64,000 nucleotides of DNA from Proteinivorax tanatarense (GTDB taxonomy: Bacteria > Bacillota > Proteinivoracia > Proteinivoracales > Proteinivoracaceae). The notes under the pieces were generated by a model that was given only the letters and a program-made list of their open reading frames with translations, had not been told where the DNA came from and made no database searches. How positions within the stretch are numbered: position 1 is the first letter of the stretch; the number at the start of each line of letters is the position of its first letter. This document shows positions 9,344-16,807 of this stretch, piece by piece. The stretch is taken from the NCBI RefSeq assembly GCF_040267685.1, contig NZ_CP158367.1:1922001-1986000 (forward strand). Direction: 5' to 3'. Both the position numbers and the translations under genes were made by a program.

Positions 9344-9714
9344 TGACTAATAGTGATAAAAGATGGGTTAAGTTGATGAATGGTTTTGATAAATATTGGG
9401 GATGTCATCAGCTGCCTGGAAGAAGTTTTTTTTATAATAACTACCAACTTCCTGTTTGTTCCAGATGTACAGGGATAATTATTGGCGAATTATTATCGTT
9501 TTTATGGTTTATTATGGGAATTAGATTTAGTTGGCTTTTTTTACTTATGTTAATGATACCAATGGTTGTAGATGGGATGCTGCAACTTACAACATCATAT
9601 TTGTCCAGTAATATAAAACGGGTATCTACAGGAATATTATTTGGCATAGGCTTTATGCAAATATTATTAATAGCGATAATTAAGCTCTTCTCTTTAATAC
9701 AGTCATTGCTATAA
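9343..9714 (+). CDS. DUF2085 family membrane protein
   Basis: The 123-residue protein carries the DUF2085 hallmarks: GCHQLPGRSF near residue 25, PVCSRCTGI near 42 and a D in the second membrane segment followed by Q (MVVDGMLQL). Three hydrophobic helices follow. The conserved cysteines suggest metal binding at the membrane, but no reaction is known for the family. It overlaps the preceding zinc-ribbon gene by one base (TAATG) and is followed by a terminator, so the two form a bicistronic unit that survives inside a region of dead insertion sequences. Confidence 0.75.
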   Translation: MTNSDKRWVKLMNGFDKYWGCHQLPGRSFFYNNYQLPVCSRCTGIIIGELLSFLWFIMGIRFSWLFLLMLMIPMVVDGMLQLTTSYLSSNIKRVSTGILFGIGFMQILLIAIIKLFSLIQSLL

Positions 9715-9751
9715 TTTTTAATTTAAATTATAAAACAATCTAAATATATAC

Positions 9752-9777
9752 AAAAAAGAGGCTAAAGCCCTCTTTTT
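9752..9777 (+). terminator. Terminator of the zinc-ribbon/DUF2085 unit
   Basis: AAAAAGAGG and CCTCTTTTT form a 9-bp stem with a 7-nt loop, followed by the T-run of the right arm. Confidence 0.75.
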
Positions 9778-9799
9778 AAAGCTTACTCTCTAAAAGCAT

Positions 9800-9955
9800 A
9801 AAATATGATGGGAAGTCGAGGAATACCACATTAGTACATCCAATGTCCGCAGGCAGTGAGTTACCTGCTACAGTCGGTGAAGTGCAGCCTCTCCAGTAGA
9901 AGAACCAAACCTCTGTCCCAACCGTAGAGGGGAATTCATTCCCCGTAGTATGAAT
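9800..9955 (+). other. Structured, GC-richer non-coding stretch, possible mobile element remnant
   Basis: This stretch is richer in G and C than its surroundings and contains several short stems, including the perfect hairpin GGGGAATTCATTCCCC near 9931. No long reading frame is present. The layout of compact stems ending in a GGGG..CCCC hairpin recalls the right end of IS200/IS605-type elements, but I cannot identify a TnpB C-terminus with certainty. It could also be a degraded structured RNA. Confidence 0.25.
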
Positions 9956-9968
9956 GGTTACAACATGG

Positions 9969-10023
9969 GCAATCGTTTAACAACCGCTTAACCATCGCTC
10001 GACAATCGTTTGCCATTGTTAAA
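9969..10023. repeat. Degenerate 11-bp tandem repeat, about five units
   Basis: Units of the form ACAATCGTTTA, ACAACCGCTTA, ACCATCGCTCG, ACAATCGTTTG and CCATTGTTA follow each other at an exact 11-bp spacing. One unit per helical turn would put each copy on the same face of the DNA. No gene overlaps it. The bases from here to the IS256 relic show nothing recognisable. Confidence 0.5.
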
Positions 10024-10209
10024 AGGAAAGGATGCTGCAATTTGCGACACCCCATTTGTCTAGTAAGGGAGTATAAATAATTTTGTGTAATTGGAATTTT
10101 TACTGTTTCAGAATATCTAGAGTTTTATCAGCATCAGCAATATTTTTCCTATGCCTGGGTAAAATATTCACAGCTCTTACTTACTAGGAGGATAAGGCAC
10201 TACTGAAGA

Positions 10210-10553
10210 GTAACCTGAATATGCTTTTGAAGAATACAAGGAAAAGTGGGGCAAAAACACCTGATAATTATAAAATCATGGGAAAAGAATTGGGATGAAC
10301 TGACTTCATATTTTAAGTATCCAAGTGAAATTCGAAACTAATTTATACCAGCAATACCATAGAAGCTTATCATAGGCAACTTAGGAAGGTTACTAAAACT
10401 AAAACACCGTATCCAAATGATGAAGAATTAGAAAAAATAATATACTTATCCACTATGGATATTTCTAAAAAGTGGGCCAACCACTTAGATTTTGGAGACA
10501 GTGTATTTCACAATTGGCAATATATTTTGATGACAGACTTGACTCAGAATTAG
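10210..10553 (+). pseudogene. IS256-family (mutator) transposase, C-terminal relic with frameshift
   Basis: Translation gives WEKNWDELTSYFKYPSEIRN and, after a shift by one frame near 10338, LIYTSNTIEAYHRQLRKVTK, then a run ending in SKKWANH and NWQYIL before the stop at 10551. This is the C-terminal end of an IS256-type transposase, including the region of the final catalytic acidic residue. The N-terminal two thirds are missing. Confidence 0.75.
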
Positions 10554-10609
10554 CGATATAAGAATCTGGGCTGTCGCCCAGAAGTTTATCGCTTTATGTT
10601 CTCCCGAAG

Positions 10610-10644
10610 ATAAAAAAGATAAAGAGGCAAAACCTCTTTATCTT
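10610..10644 (-). terminator. Hairpin at the 3' end of the second IS1182 relic
   Basis: AAGATAAAGAGG and CCTCTTTATCTT form a 12-bp stem with a 5-nt loop; on the minus strand it is followed by TTTTTTATC. It overlaps the last codons of the relic. Confidence 0.65.
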
Positions 10645-10835
10645 CGGCAAAAGCTTACTAGGCGTTCAGATAGCTTTTCTACCGTTATTGTGGCAGTATT
10701 TATCTTTAGTTCACTATACACAAAAGAGAAATCTATCATATCGTTAATTTTACGAAATACATTATCCTTTGGAACGACTAAATTATATATATCCATGTAT
10801 GAACTTAAATTCATTGACTGTTGATTTTGAATCAT
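10638..10835 (-). pseudogene. IS1182-family transposase, internally deleted relic (copy 2)
   Basis: The reading frame begins MIQNQQSMNLSSYMDIYNL, the IS1182 N-terminus, continues through PKDNVFRKINDMIDFSFVY for about 45 residues, then switches in frame to a segment ending KLSERLVSFCRR, which looks like a transposase tail. An internal deletion of several hundred codons explains it. Its leader matches that of copy 1 at 7790-7865 apart from an extra 35-40 bases that create a long hairpin (10873-10924). Confidence 0.6.
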
Positions 10836-10872
10836 GACATTCACCTACTTCTAATTGATACTATAATTATAC

Positions 10873-10924
10873 AGCAAAAAAGGTATAATTTCCTTGAGTT
10901 TTAAGAAATTATACCTTTTTTTGC
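10873..10924. other. Long hairpin in the leader of the IS1182 relic
   Basis: About 20 bases starting AGCAAAAAAGG at 10873 pair with the run ending CCTTTTTTTGCT at 10924 around a 12-base loop. The leader of the sister relic has only the right arm, so one copy gained or the other lost half of the palindrome. Confidence 0.6.
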
Positions 10925-10946
10925 TTTTGTGAACTTTTTCAGGGCC

Positions 10947-10993
10947 TCCCAAGTACATAGTCTAATTTTAACTATTTAGACTGTTACTTGGGA
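10947..10993. repeat. Imperfect palindrome at the end of the IS1182 relic
   Basis: TCCCAAGTA pairs with TACTTGGGA and, inside, AGTCTAA with TTAGACT, with 2-3 unpaired bases between the two stems and a 10-base loop. A similar CTCCCAAGTA motif sits at 7516 near the other relic, so this may be part of the element ends. Confidence 0.5.
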
Positions 10994-11025
10994 AGTATTA
11001 TATAATAATGGAAACCTTTTCTACG

Positions 11026-11181
11026 TTATTTATTGCGACACCTTTTACAAACCTTTGCATCAACTTTACTTGTATTATTATCATAAAGTAACTTTATCCC
11101 TTCTGTTTCACAAATAGGGCAGGTTCCTCTTCCTCTATTAGGCATTTCTAAAGTTCCCTTACCTCGATTCGCTTTACCCAT
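11026..11181 (-). CDS. Small zinc-ribbon protein, 51 residues
   Basis: Translating the minus strand from the ATG at 11181 gives a 51-residue basic protein beginning MGKANRGKGTLEMP and containing CPIC near residue 21 and CKRC near 45, a two-knuckle zinc-binding arrangement. AGGAG lies 8 bases before this ATG; another ATG three codons up would be too close. The basic N-terminus and the zinc knuckles suggest nucleic-acid or ribosome contact, but I do not recognise a named family. It follows no other gene and has its own short upstream region. Confidence 0.6.
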   Translation of the reverse strand: MGKANRGKGTLEMPNRGRGTCPICETEGIKLLYDNNTSKVDAKVCKRCRNK

Positions 11182-11300
11182 TTTCATCACTCCTACTTCA
11201 ATTTTAAAATATAGACACCATCTTTGACATATAATATCTCCACTTTTTTACTAATTATGCCATCTAAAATTGGACACCCATGCTTAATATTATAAACATC

Positions 11301-11350
11301 AAAAAAGGACTGACTCAGCCGCTATATAGCGCTTGAGCTAGCCCATTTTT
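11301..11350 (-). terminator. Terminator of the MutS-like gene
   Basis: The stem CTCA..CGCTATATAGCG..TGAG, extended by GGACTG/TAGCCC with mismatches, is followed on the minus strand by CCTTTTTTG. It lies 26 bases past the stop of the MutS-like gene. Confidence 0.65.
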
Positions 11351-11375
11351 AATAACATTGCTTCTTTAAATTTAA

Positions 11376-13163
11376 CTAGACATCTATCCCCATCTTTTTC
11401 ATCAAATACTTTGCATTAAATGTTTTTGCTACCCCTTCTCTTAGCTTATAGTCAAACTTTATATCATCATTTATATAATGCTCTGTAAAGTGGTAGTTTT
11501 TTAATTTAATTTCATTTTCTAGATCCGCTAATTCCAAATCATGGGTAGAAACTAAACCCATAGCTTTATAATTGTACAATTCTTTTATTAAAGCCTTAGC
11601 TCCAGCATGACGATCCTTAGAATTAGTTCCTTTAAATATCTCATCCAGCAAAAACAGAACTCTTTTACCTTCTTTAGCATGCTGTAAAATATTCCGCACC
11701 CTTTTAAGCTCTGCATAAAAAGAAGATACGTTGCTATTTATATCATCTTGAACTCTCATAGAAGTGCATATTTCCATGGGAGATATTGTGAATTCATTGG
11801 CACAAACTTTAGCTCCACAAAAAGCTAGCAATGAGTTAATACCCACTGTTCTTAGATAGGTACTTTTCCCTGACATATTAGAGCCTGTAATCATTAATAT
11901 AGGCGAATTATCTGATATAGCTATATCATTTGTTACTCTTTCTTTTTTCCTAATCAAGGGATGCCCAACATTTTCCCCCATTATTTGAGCTCTATTGGTA
12001 ATTGTAGGAACTGTCCAATCGCTGTTTTCAAAGTTTAACACCGCAAAAGAGCTTAATTCATCAAAGCTAGCCAAAACTTCAATATACACATCTACCTTTG
12101 CTCCATGCTCCCTTTTCCATCTATTAAGACCTAACAAGCAATGAGTATCCCATAAAGTTAATATGTTAAATAAAAAATACCACTGTTGAAACCTTATAGA
12201 CAGCAATGACATCACTTTATCCAACGCCTTTAATTTCTCACTGGCATTTCCCTGCCTAGATAATCTTTTTTGAAGTTTTATCAGCAAAGGCGATTTAAAA
12301 TTATGATTCTCTATCAACTCTATTAAATGGGCATTTGCAGTAATTTGGTCTTTATATTTCCCTAGTTGCTGTAGTTTTTCTCCTACTTTGGCAAAAATAC
12401 TTATTGCAATTAAAGTTTGTATAATAGCTACCATAGCAAAAGGAGCTAACATTCCACTAGTATATGAAAAATAGGCAGCCGCTAAAGTTAGAATAGGGAA
12501 AAATCTTAGTACAGAATAAAAAAAACTGCTTTCTACCTTTTCTTTAGTCCAGTTAATTAGTTCTGTAGGATCAATTAAGCTATCCTTAAAGATTAAACCG
12601 TAGCCCTGAAGGTTTTGCCTAAAATCTACAGCTTCTGCCAATTCCTGTATTGCGTCTTGTCTATAATTGATGAGTTCAATATCCTGAGGAGGTTTTTTTA
12701 ATATATTAGTAAACTTTTGTCTTCCCAAAAAAGTAGTGGTTGAGTTAATCCATTGATAAAGAGAGTTTTTGCCAAAAACATCTAAGTCATATGTAAAAAA
12801 ATGATGTTCATCTATATACTCATCCCCTTGATCACTAAACTCTCTCCACTTACCTTCAAGCCTTTCAATCCCCTGCTTGTTTAGCTGAGCTAGCATACTT
12901 AAGTACTTTTCTTTTTCCTTCACCTTGCCATGAACCACTATAAAAACAATAAAGAGTATAACAAAAAAAACACCTATATAGTTTTCATATCCATAAAGAC
13001 CTGGAATAAAAAGAGGTGAAATAAATCCAAATAAAGCTAGTAAAGCTGTTAACAATCTTAGATTGCTATAAAGTGAACTTTTCTTTTGCTGACTTTTATA
13101 CTGTTTATGGTAATTCTTATGCCGATTATTATATACCTTTTTTGCATTATCCAAAGTTTCCAT
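11376..13163 (-). CDS. MutS-family ATPase with N-terminal membrane segments
   Basis: The 595-residue protein carries the MutS C-terminal ATPase: Walker A GSNMSGKST near residue 428, Walker B LFLLDE near 504 followed by the MutS signature FKGTNSKDRHAG, and STHDLELA after it. The N-terminal mismatch-recognition domain of true MutS is absent. Instead there are two hydrophobic segments near residues 37-80 and another pair near 215-255, so this is the membrane-associated MutS-like type found next to no partner genes in clostridia. Its role is unknown; mismatch repair is unlikely. The ATG at 13163 follows AAGGAG closely; the GTG just upstream overlaps that site. Confidence 0.8.
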   Translation of the reverse strand: METLDNAKKVYNNRHKNYHKQYKSQQKKSSLYSNLRLLTALLALFGFISPLFIPGLYGYENYIGVFFVILFIVFIVVHGKVKEKEKYLSMLAQLNKQGIERLEGKWREFSDQGDEYIDEHHFFTYDLDVFGKNSLYQWINSTTTFLGRQKFTNILKKPPQDIELINYRQDAIQELAEAVDFRQNLQGYGLIFKDSLIDPTELINWTKEKVESSFFYSVLRFFPILTLAAAYFSYTSGMLAPFAMVAIIQTLIAISIFAKVGEKLQQLGKYKDQITANAHLIELIENHNFKSPLLIKLQKRLSRQGNASEKLKALDKVMSLLSIRFQQWYFLFNILTLWDTHCLLGLNRWKREHGAKVDVYIEVLASFDELSSFAVLNFENSDWTVPTITNRAQIMGENVGHPLIRKKERVTNDIAISDNSPILMITGSNMSGKSTYLRTVGINSLLAFCGAKVCANEFTISPMEICTSMRVQDDINSNVSSFYAELKRVRNILQHAKEGKRVLFLLDEIFKGTNSKDRHAGAKALIKELYNYKAMGLVSTHDLELADLENEIKLKNYHFTEHYINDDIKFDYKLREGVAKTFNAKYLMKKMGIDV

Positions 13164-13279
13164 CACTCCTTACCTTAAAAACACATAAACGATTTTATAA
13201 AGATATAATTTCCCCATACTTATTATACACGCTATTAAAGGTAATTGGCAAATTTTATTTAATTAAAGTTTTGATAAAC

Positions 13280-13313
13280 AAAATGGCACCCTCACTGGGA
13301 GAATGCCATTTTT
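13280..13313 (-). terminator. Terminator of the DUF3787 gene
   Basis: AAAATGGCA pairs with TGCCATTTTT around a 15-base loop that can itself pair (CCCTC with GGGAG). It directly follows the stop codon on the minus strand. Confidence 0.7.
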
Positions 13314-13314
13314 G

Positions 13315-13476
13315 CTATTTTTCGTTGCTATCAACCCATTCTTTAGCATTTTTAACTTCCAGCTCAGTAGGAAGGTGTACCTTTGAATGAGTTTTAATCT
13401 TTCCCCTGTTATTTAACGGAGCGGATTGCTGATTCTCTACGGGTCTGCGCAACCTATTACCCTTGTTTTGTCTCAT
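13315..13476 (-). CDS. DUF3787-type small protein, 53 residues
   Basis: The minus strand encodes a 53-residue protein that starts MRQNKGNRLRRPVENQQ and ends VKNAKEWVDSNEK. The C-terminal half (K..S.V..P.E..V..AKEWVD.N.K) matches clostridial DUF3787 proteins, which are of unknown function. AAGGAGGTAGCAAT before the ATG is a strong ribosome site. It is flanked by its own terminator, so it is probably a single-gene transcript. The usual ETAAW motif of the family is not visible, so the assignment rests on the C-terminal part. Confidence 0.6.
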   Translation of the reverse strand: MRQNKGNRLRRPVENQQSAPLNNRGKIKTHSKVHLPTELEVKNAKEWVDSNEK

Positions 13477-13552
13477 ATTGCTACCTCCTTAAATAACTCA
13501 GGATATTATTATCTTTTGTAAATTGAAAGGTTTGTATTCCTATAAATACTTT

Positions 13553-15166
13553 TTAATACGTTATTAAGCCTTCCAACTGATTTACATCATAATCTGGCAA
13601 TATTTCTGCTAAGTCTGCTTTACAGGTAATTTTTTCACTAATAAATATTTTTGTTGCTCTGTTTTTGCCGATACCTGGCAGTGATTGTAATTGCTCCACC
13701 GAAGCCTCGTTTATGTTAAGACCAGCGATAACACCGGTTAGCGATCTTGGGCCATAGTTTACAACCTTTACATCTACTTTTTCCCCCACTCCAAACTTTC
13801 CAAAAACACCTATTAAAATAGGATAACTTCCCAACTGTCTTCCAAAGGCTAAACTGCCCTGAACCTTTTCTATAATAATCTCTTGAAGCAGCGTTCCTAC
13901 CGGGAAAACCCTTTGTAGCATTGGCTTGTTAATTTCTTCGTTTATTTTTTCTTTATATTCCTTAAACTTATATTGGTTTATCCTACTATTGTTGTACGAG
14001 TTTAAATTATTTACCTGCCGAACATTAATTCTTCTCAACATTAAATTTTCATCATATATTTTCTGTAAAAATTCATAGTTTTTCTTCAAAGTTTTGGGAG
14101 ACTCCCCTAAAAGTCCATGTAAAAAATTAACACCTGGAAGTAATTTAGGTATTCCCCCCTCTCTAAATGAGCATATTTCATTCATTATTTTAATAGCTTC
14201 AAAAGTTTTGCTTACATTAGTACCAATATTGTTAGCTTCAAGAACTTTTTCATCTGCTGACTCCAACCCAAAAGCTGCTGTATCTCCTGCTGTATTAAAT
14301 TGTGCTATGACCTTTAATGCTTGCTTTGACTGTTGAGGAAAGTCTGCTACTGTAGCAGGATTTATATTGTCCATATGTAACACTTTTAAGTTTGGCGCCA
14401 CTTGCCGTATGCCACTATAAAGTTTTCTTATAGTATCAGGATTAGGGATTAGCTTATCTTGATGTTTTGTAGCTCCAAACAGTAGTAAATCAGTTTGTGC
14501 CCCCAATCTAAAATACCTATTCCCCTTTTTATACATTTCCTTTATCTCATCGATTATTCCCTCAACACTTCGTTGATATGTTATTTTTTTAAATCTTTCA
14601 CTACAAAAAGAACAATGAGTTTGGCGAGGACAACCTCTAAACGTTTCTATTTCACAAATAACTTCTGGATAATTAGGATGTAAGGTTGTTGCATCGACAC
14701 CAACTTTAGCCAAGCTATCTACTATCTCTTGAGGAGTACAAATTTCTGTAAAATCCTCACCAGTTATTAATTTATATTCTAAAGTTCCCGGTATTTCCCA
14801 GGCAACGTAATCTACATTTTCAAATTTAATATCAACATTAACTATTGGACCACTTAAAACACTCTTTTGTTTAGGCAACTGGGCATAGTATTCAATCTCT
14901 TTTAAAGTTATGGGTTTTCCTCCTAAATACTTTCCCGGTACAGTGGCACCAGATATTACTGTTAACATATCCACCTGTTGCAACTTTTTTTCCAAATTTT
15001 TGTTTTGTCTCAACTGATCAACAGTTAAATAACATATATCCTCTTTTTTTATTCCAGCTTTAACATAACCTCCAAATGTATAACGAACATGAGGGGATAT
15101 ATATGGGGGTACTCCTAAACAAGATGGTTCATCCAAATATCCATCCAAAATTGCAACTTTCTTCAC
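13553..15166 (-). CDS. Radical SAM protein with C-terminal helix-hairpin-helix
   Basis: This 537-residue protein begins with a conserved block (LDGYLDEPSCLGVPPYISP) and a B12-binding-like N-terminal region, then has the radical SAM cysteine cluster in RGCPRQTHCSFCSE near residue 183; the spacing C-x5-C-x2-C is not the canonical C-x3-C-x2-C. A TRAM-like beta segment near 430-475 is followed by a helix-hairpin-helix (LNINEASVEQLQSLPGIGKN) near 480. Relatives are common in clostridia and archaea and uncharacterised; the domains suggest an RNA or DNA substrate. The GTG at 15166 has AAAGGG 9 bases upstream, whereas the ATG at 15175 abuts it. It is co-transcribed with the small gene just upstream. 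Confidence 0.75.
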   Translation of the reverse strand: MKKVAILDGYLDEPSCLGVPPYISPHVRYTFGGYVKAGIKKEDICYLTVDQLRQNKNLEKKLQQVDMLTVISGATVPGKYLGGKPITLKEIEYYAQLPKQKSVLSGPIVNVDIKFENVDYVAWEIPGTLEYKLITGEDFTEICTPQEIVDSLAKVGVDATTLHPNYPEVICEIETFRGCPRQTHCSFCSERFKKITYQRSVEGIIDEIKEMYKKGNRYFRLGAQTDLLLFGATKHQDKLIPNPDTIRKLYSGIRQVAPNLKVLHMDNINPATVADFPQQSKQALKVIAQFNTAGDTAAFGLESADEKVLEANNIGTNVSKTFEAIKIMNEICSFREGGIPKLLPGVNFLHGLLGESPKTLKKNYEFLQKIYDENLMLRRINVRQVNNLNSYNNSRINQYKFKEYKEKINEEINKPMLQRVFPVGTLLQEIIIEKVQGSLAFGRQLGSYPILIGVFGKFGVGEKVDVKVVNYGPRSLTGVIAGLNINEASVEQLQSLPGIGKNRATKIFISEKITCKADLAEILPDYDVNQLEGLITY

Positions 15167-15181
15167 TATAGTCATCCCTTT

Positions 15182-15412
15182 CTAACCTTCTTTGGTTCCT
15201 GTATAAATAAAAGCCTTGTTGTTCATCTTTATATAACTATCTTCATCACTTCCGATAATATTACCACATTTACATTTATAATTCCCATTATCTCTATAAA
15301 TTCCAAATTGTTTTTTTATCCTACTTTTATGACATTTGATAACCTTTCCCTTTCCAACTTTATAATATTTGTATAATTTGCTTTTGCATCGTGAACATTT
15401 TATAGTCAACAT
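15182..15412 (-). CDS. Small cysteine-rich (zinc-ribbon-like) protein
   Basis: The 76-residue basic protein has CSRC at residues 6-9, then a basic middle with a single Cys, and CKCG near 48. These four ligands form a likely zinc ribbon. It ends 15 bases before the radical SAM start and must share its transcript, so a role with that enzyme is possible. I do not recognise a named family. Confidence 0.6.
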   Translation of the reverse strand: MLTIKCSRCKSKLYKYYKVGKGKVIKCHKSRIKKQFGIYRDNGNYKCKCGNIIGSDEDSYIKMNNKAFIYTGTKEG

Positions 15413-15593
15413 GTCAACACCCCACGTTTTTGCTACATAATATTCTGTTCTACAAAGTTTGTTAATATCCTTTTATATAAGGTACACAATAATAAGATAG
15501 AAAAAGCTTAGGTTATATGGTACAATTAACTTTGGTATCATTCTTATTAATTATACTTATTCCTCAACAATTGTACACTAGGGGGTAATACCA

Positions 15594-15755
15594 TTGGTCA
15601 AAAAAGAAAATTCAGTTAGAAAAGTAATATGTGCTGCATCGGAAGCCTTAACTATGATAGAAGAGGGTGTAAGCACTGAAGAAGCCGTGGAAAAAGTAAG
15701 TAAGGAATATCAAGTTAACCCCAAAGAAGTTATAGAATTTATCCAAACTGATTAA
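15594..15755 (+). CDS. Small protein of 53 residues, unknown
   Basis: From a TTG at 15594, 9 bases after AGGGGGT, the plus strand encodes 53 residues starting MVKKENSVRKVICAASEAL. It is helical and acidic in the second half, with STEEAVEKVSKEYQVNPKEVIEFI resembling a small helix-turn-helix or UBA-like fold. A strong terminator follows at once, which supports a real gene. Function unknown. Confidence 0.55.
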   Translation: MVKKENSVRKVICAASEALTMIEEGVSTEEAVEKVSKEYQVNPKEVIEFIQTD

Positions 15756-15801
15756 AACCATAAAAATGCAGACCACAAAAGGTCTGCTTTTTTATGGTTT
15801 T
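15755..15801 (+). terminator. Terminator after the 53-residue protein
   Basis: GCAGACC and GGTCTGC form the core stem; outer bases AAACCATAAAAA and TTTTTTATGGTTT extend it. T6 follows the core. Confidence 0.85.
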
Positions 15802-15849
15802 AACTATTTAATTGATAAAATTACTCCTTAACACCTGAATAGATTTAGG

Positions 15850-16147
15850 TCAAAACATTATTTACCACGAAAACGTCGATATTTTACTCATTCTGCTGGG
15901 ACTGAGATCTGGACATTTGAAACTTGATTTGATGCTGGGTCTGTGAACCTCTATGGCATAAAAGTAAAGTTTGGCTTAGTGTAATTTCTATAATTATCAT
16001 ACTACGTACAGAGATTTTAGAGGATATAATTAACATAATAATTATCCATATTTTTTACTGACCAAGCATGTAGCTTATTTGGAAAAAAGGATTTCGTCCC
16101 AGCATGTAGCTAATTTATACGTTTTCGTGGCCAATTAAGGCTTTTGA
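15850..16147. repeat. Long palindromic repeat unit 1 of 3
   Basis: The outer arms begin TCAAAA and then CCACGAAAACGT (15865) and end ACGTTTTCGTGG (16130) ..TTTTGA. Inside each arm are two copies of a TGCTGGGAC-like motif in inverted orientation: CTGCTGGGAC near 15893 and GATGCTGGGTC near 15931 on the left; GACCAAGCATG near 16060 and GTCCCAGCATG near 16097 on the right. Further in, CCTCTA pairs with TAGAGG. The whole unit could fold back on itself. No gene is seen in it. Confidence 0.85.
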
Positions 16148-16178
16148 ATTAGTATATGTAGATATCTTGAGTGGAAGG

Positions 16179-16477
16179 TCAAAACATTTATTAGCCACGA
16201 AAACGTCGATACTATGCTCATTCTGCTGGGACTGAGATCTAGACATTTGAAACTTGATTTGATGCTGGGTCTGTGAACCTCTATGGCATAAAAGTAAAGT
16301 TTGGCTTGGTGTAATTTCTATAATTATCATACTACGTACAGAGATTTTAGAGGATATAATTAACATAATAATTATCCATATTTTTTACTGACCAAGCATG
16401 TAGCTAGTTTGGAAAAAAGAATTCCGTCCCAGCATGTAGCTTATTTATACGTTTTCGTGGCCAATTAAGGCTTTTGA
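16179..16477. repeat. Long palindromic repeat unit 2 of 3
   Basis: Nearly identical to unit 1 over its full length, 330 bases further on; a few substitutions (for example ACTATG for ATTTTA near 16211). A spacer of 31 bases separates the units. The 83-codon minus-strand frame across this unit has no ribosome site and is not conserved in unit 3. Confidence 0.85.
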
Positions 16478-16507
16478 ATTAGTAGTGTAGATATCTTGAG
16501 TGGAAGG

Positions 16508-16781
16508 TCAAAACATTTATTAGCCACGAAAACGTCGATATTTTGCTCATTCTGCTGGGACTGAGATCTAGACATTTGAAACTTGATTTGATGCTGGGTC
16601 TATTGGTTCTCAAGGTAAAGGTTTAAAATCTATCATTCCAATTGTAGAGTTAATTAAGTAACCCATTATCTAAATAATTATCTGTTCTATTACTGACCAA
16701 GCATGTAGCTAGTTTGAAAAAAGAATTTCGTCCCAGCATGTAGCTAATTTATACGTTTTCGTGGCCAATTAAAGGTTTTTA
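16508..16781. repeat. Long palindromic repeat unit 3 of 3, with a replaced core
   Basis: Both arms match units 1 and 2, but between GATGCTGGGTCT (16580-16601) and TACTGACC (near 16690) the core is different and shorter. The new core reads on the plus strand as the tail of a protein, GSQGKGLKSIIPIVELIK followed by TAA. This suggests that the arms are ends of an element whose interior can differ. Confidence 0.8.
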
Positions 16782-16807
16782 ATACTGAACAATAGGTAAA
16801 GTGGTAT

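Noticed and set aside
13073-13390. A 105-codon plus-strand frame
   Set aside because: It lies opposite the MutS-like start and the DUF3787 gene, both of which have ribosome sites and family signals.
16115-16366. An 83-codon minus-strand frame across palindromic unit 2
   Set aside because: It has no ribosome site, biased composition from the palindrome, and is broken in units 1 and 3.
15850-16781. Reading the triple repeat as a CRISPR or a retron
   Set aside because: Units are 330 bp with near-identical spacers, unlike CRISPR spacers, and no reverse transcriptase or Cas gene is in the window.
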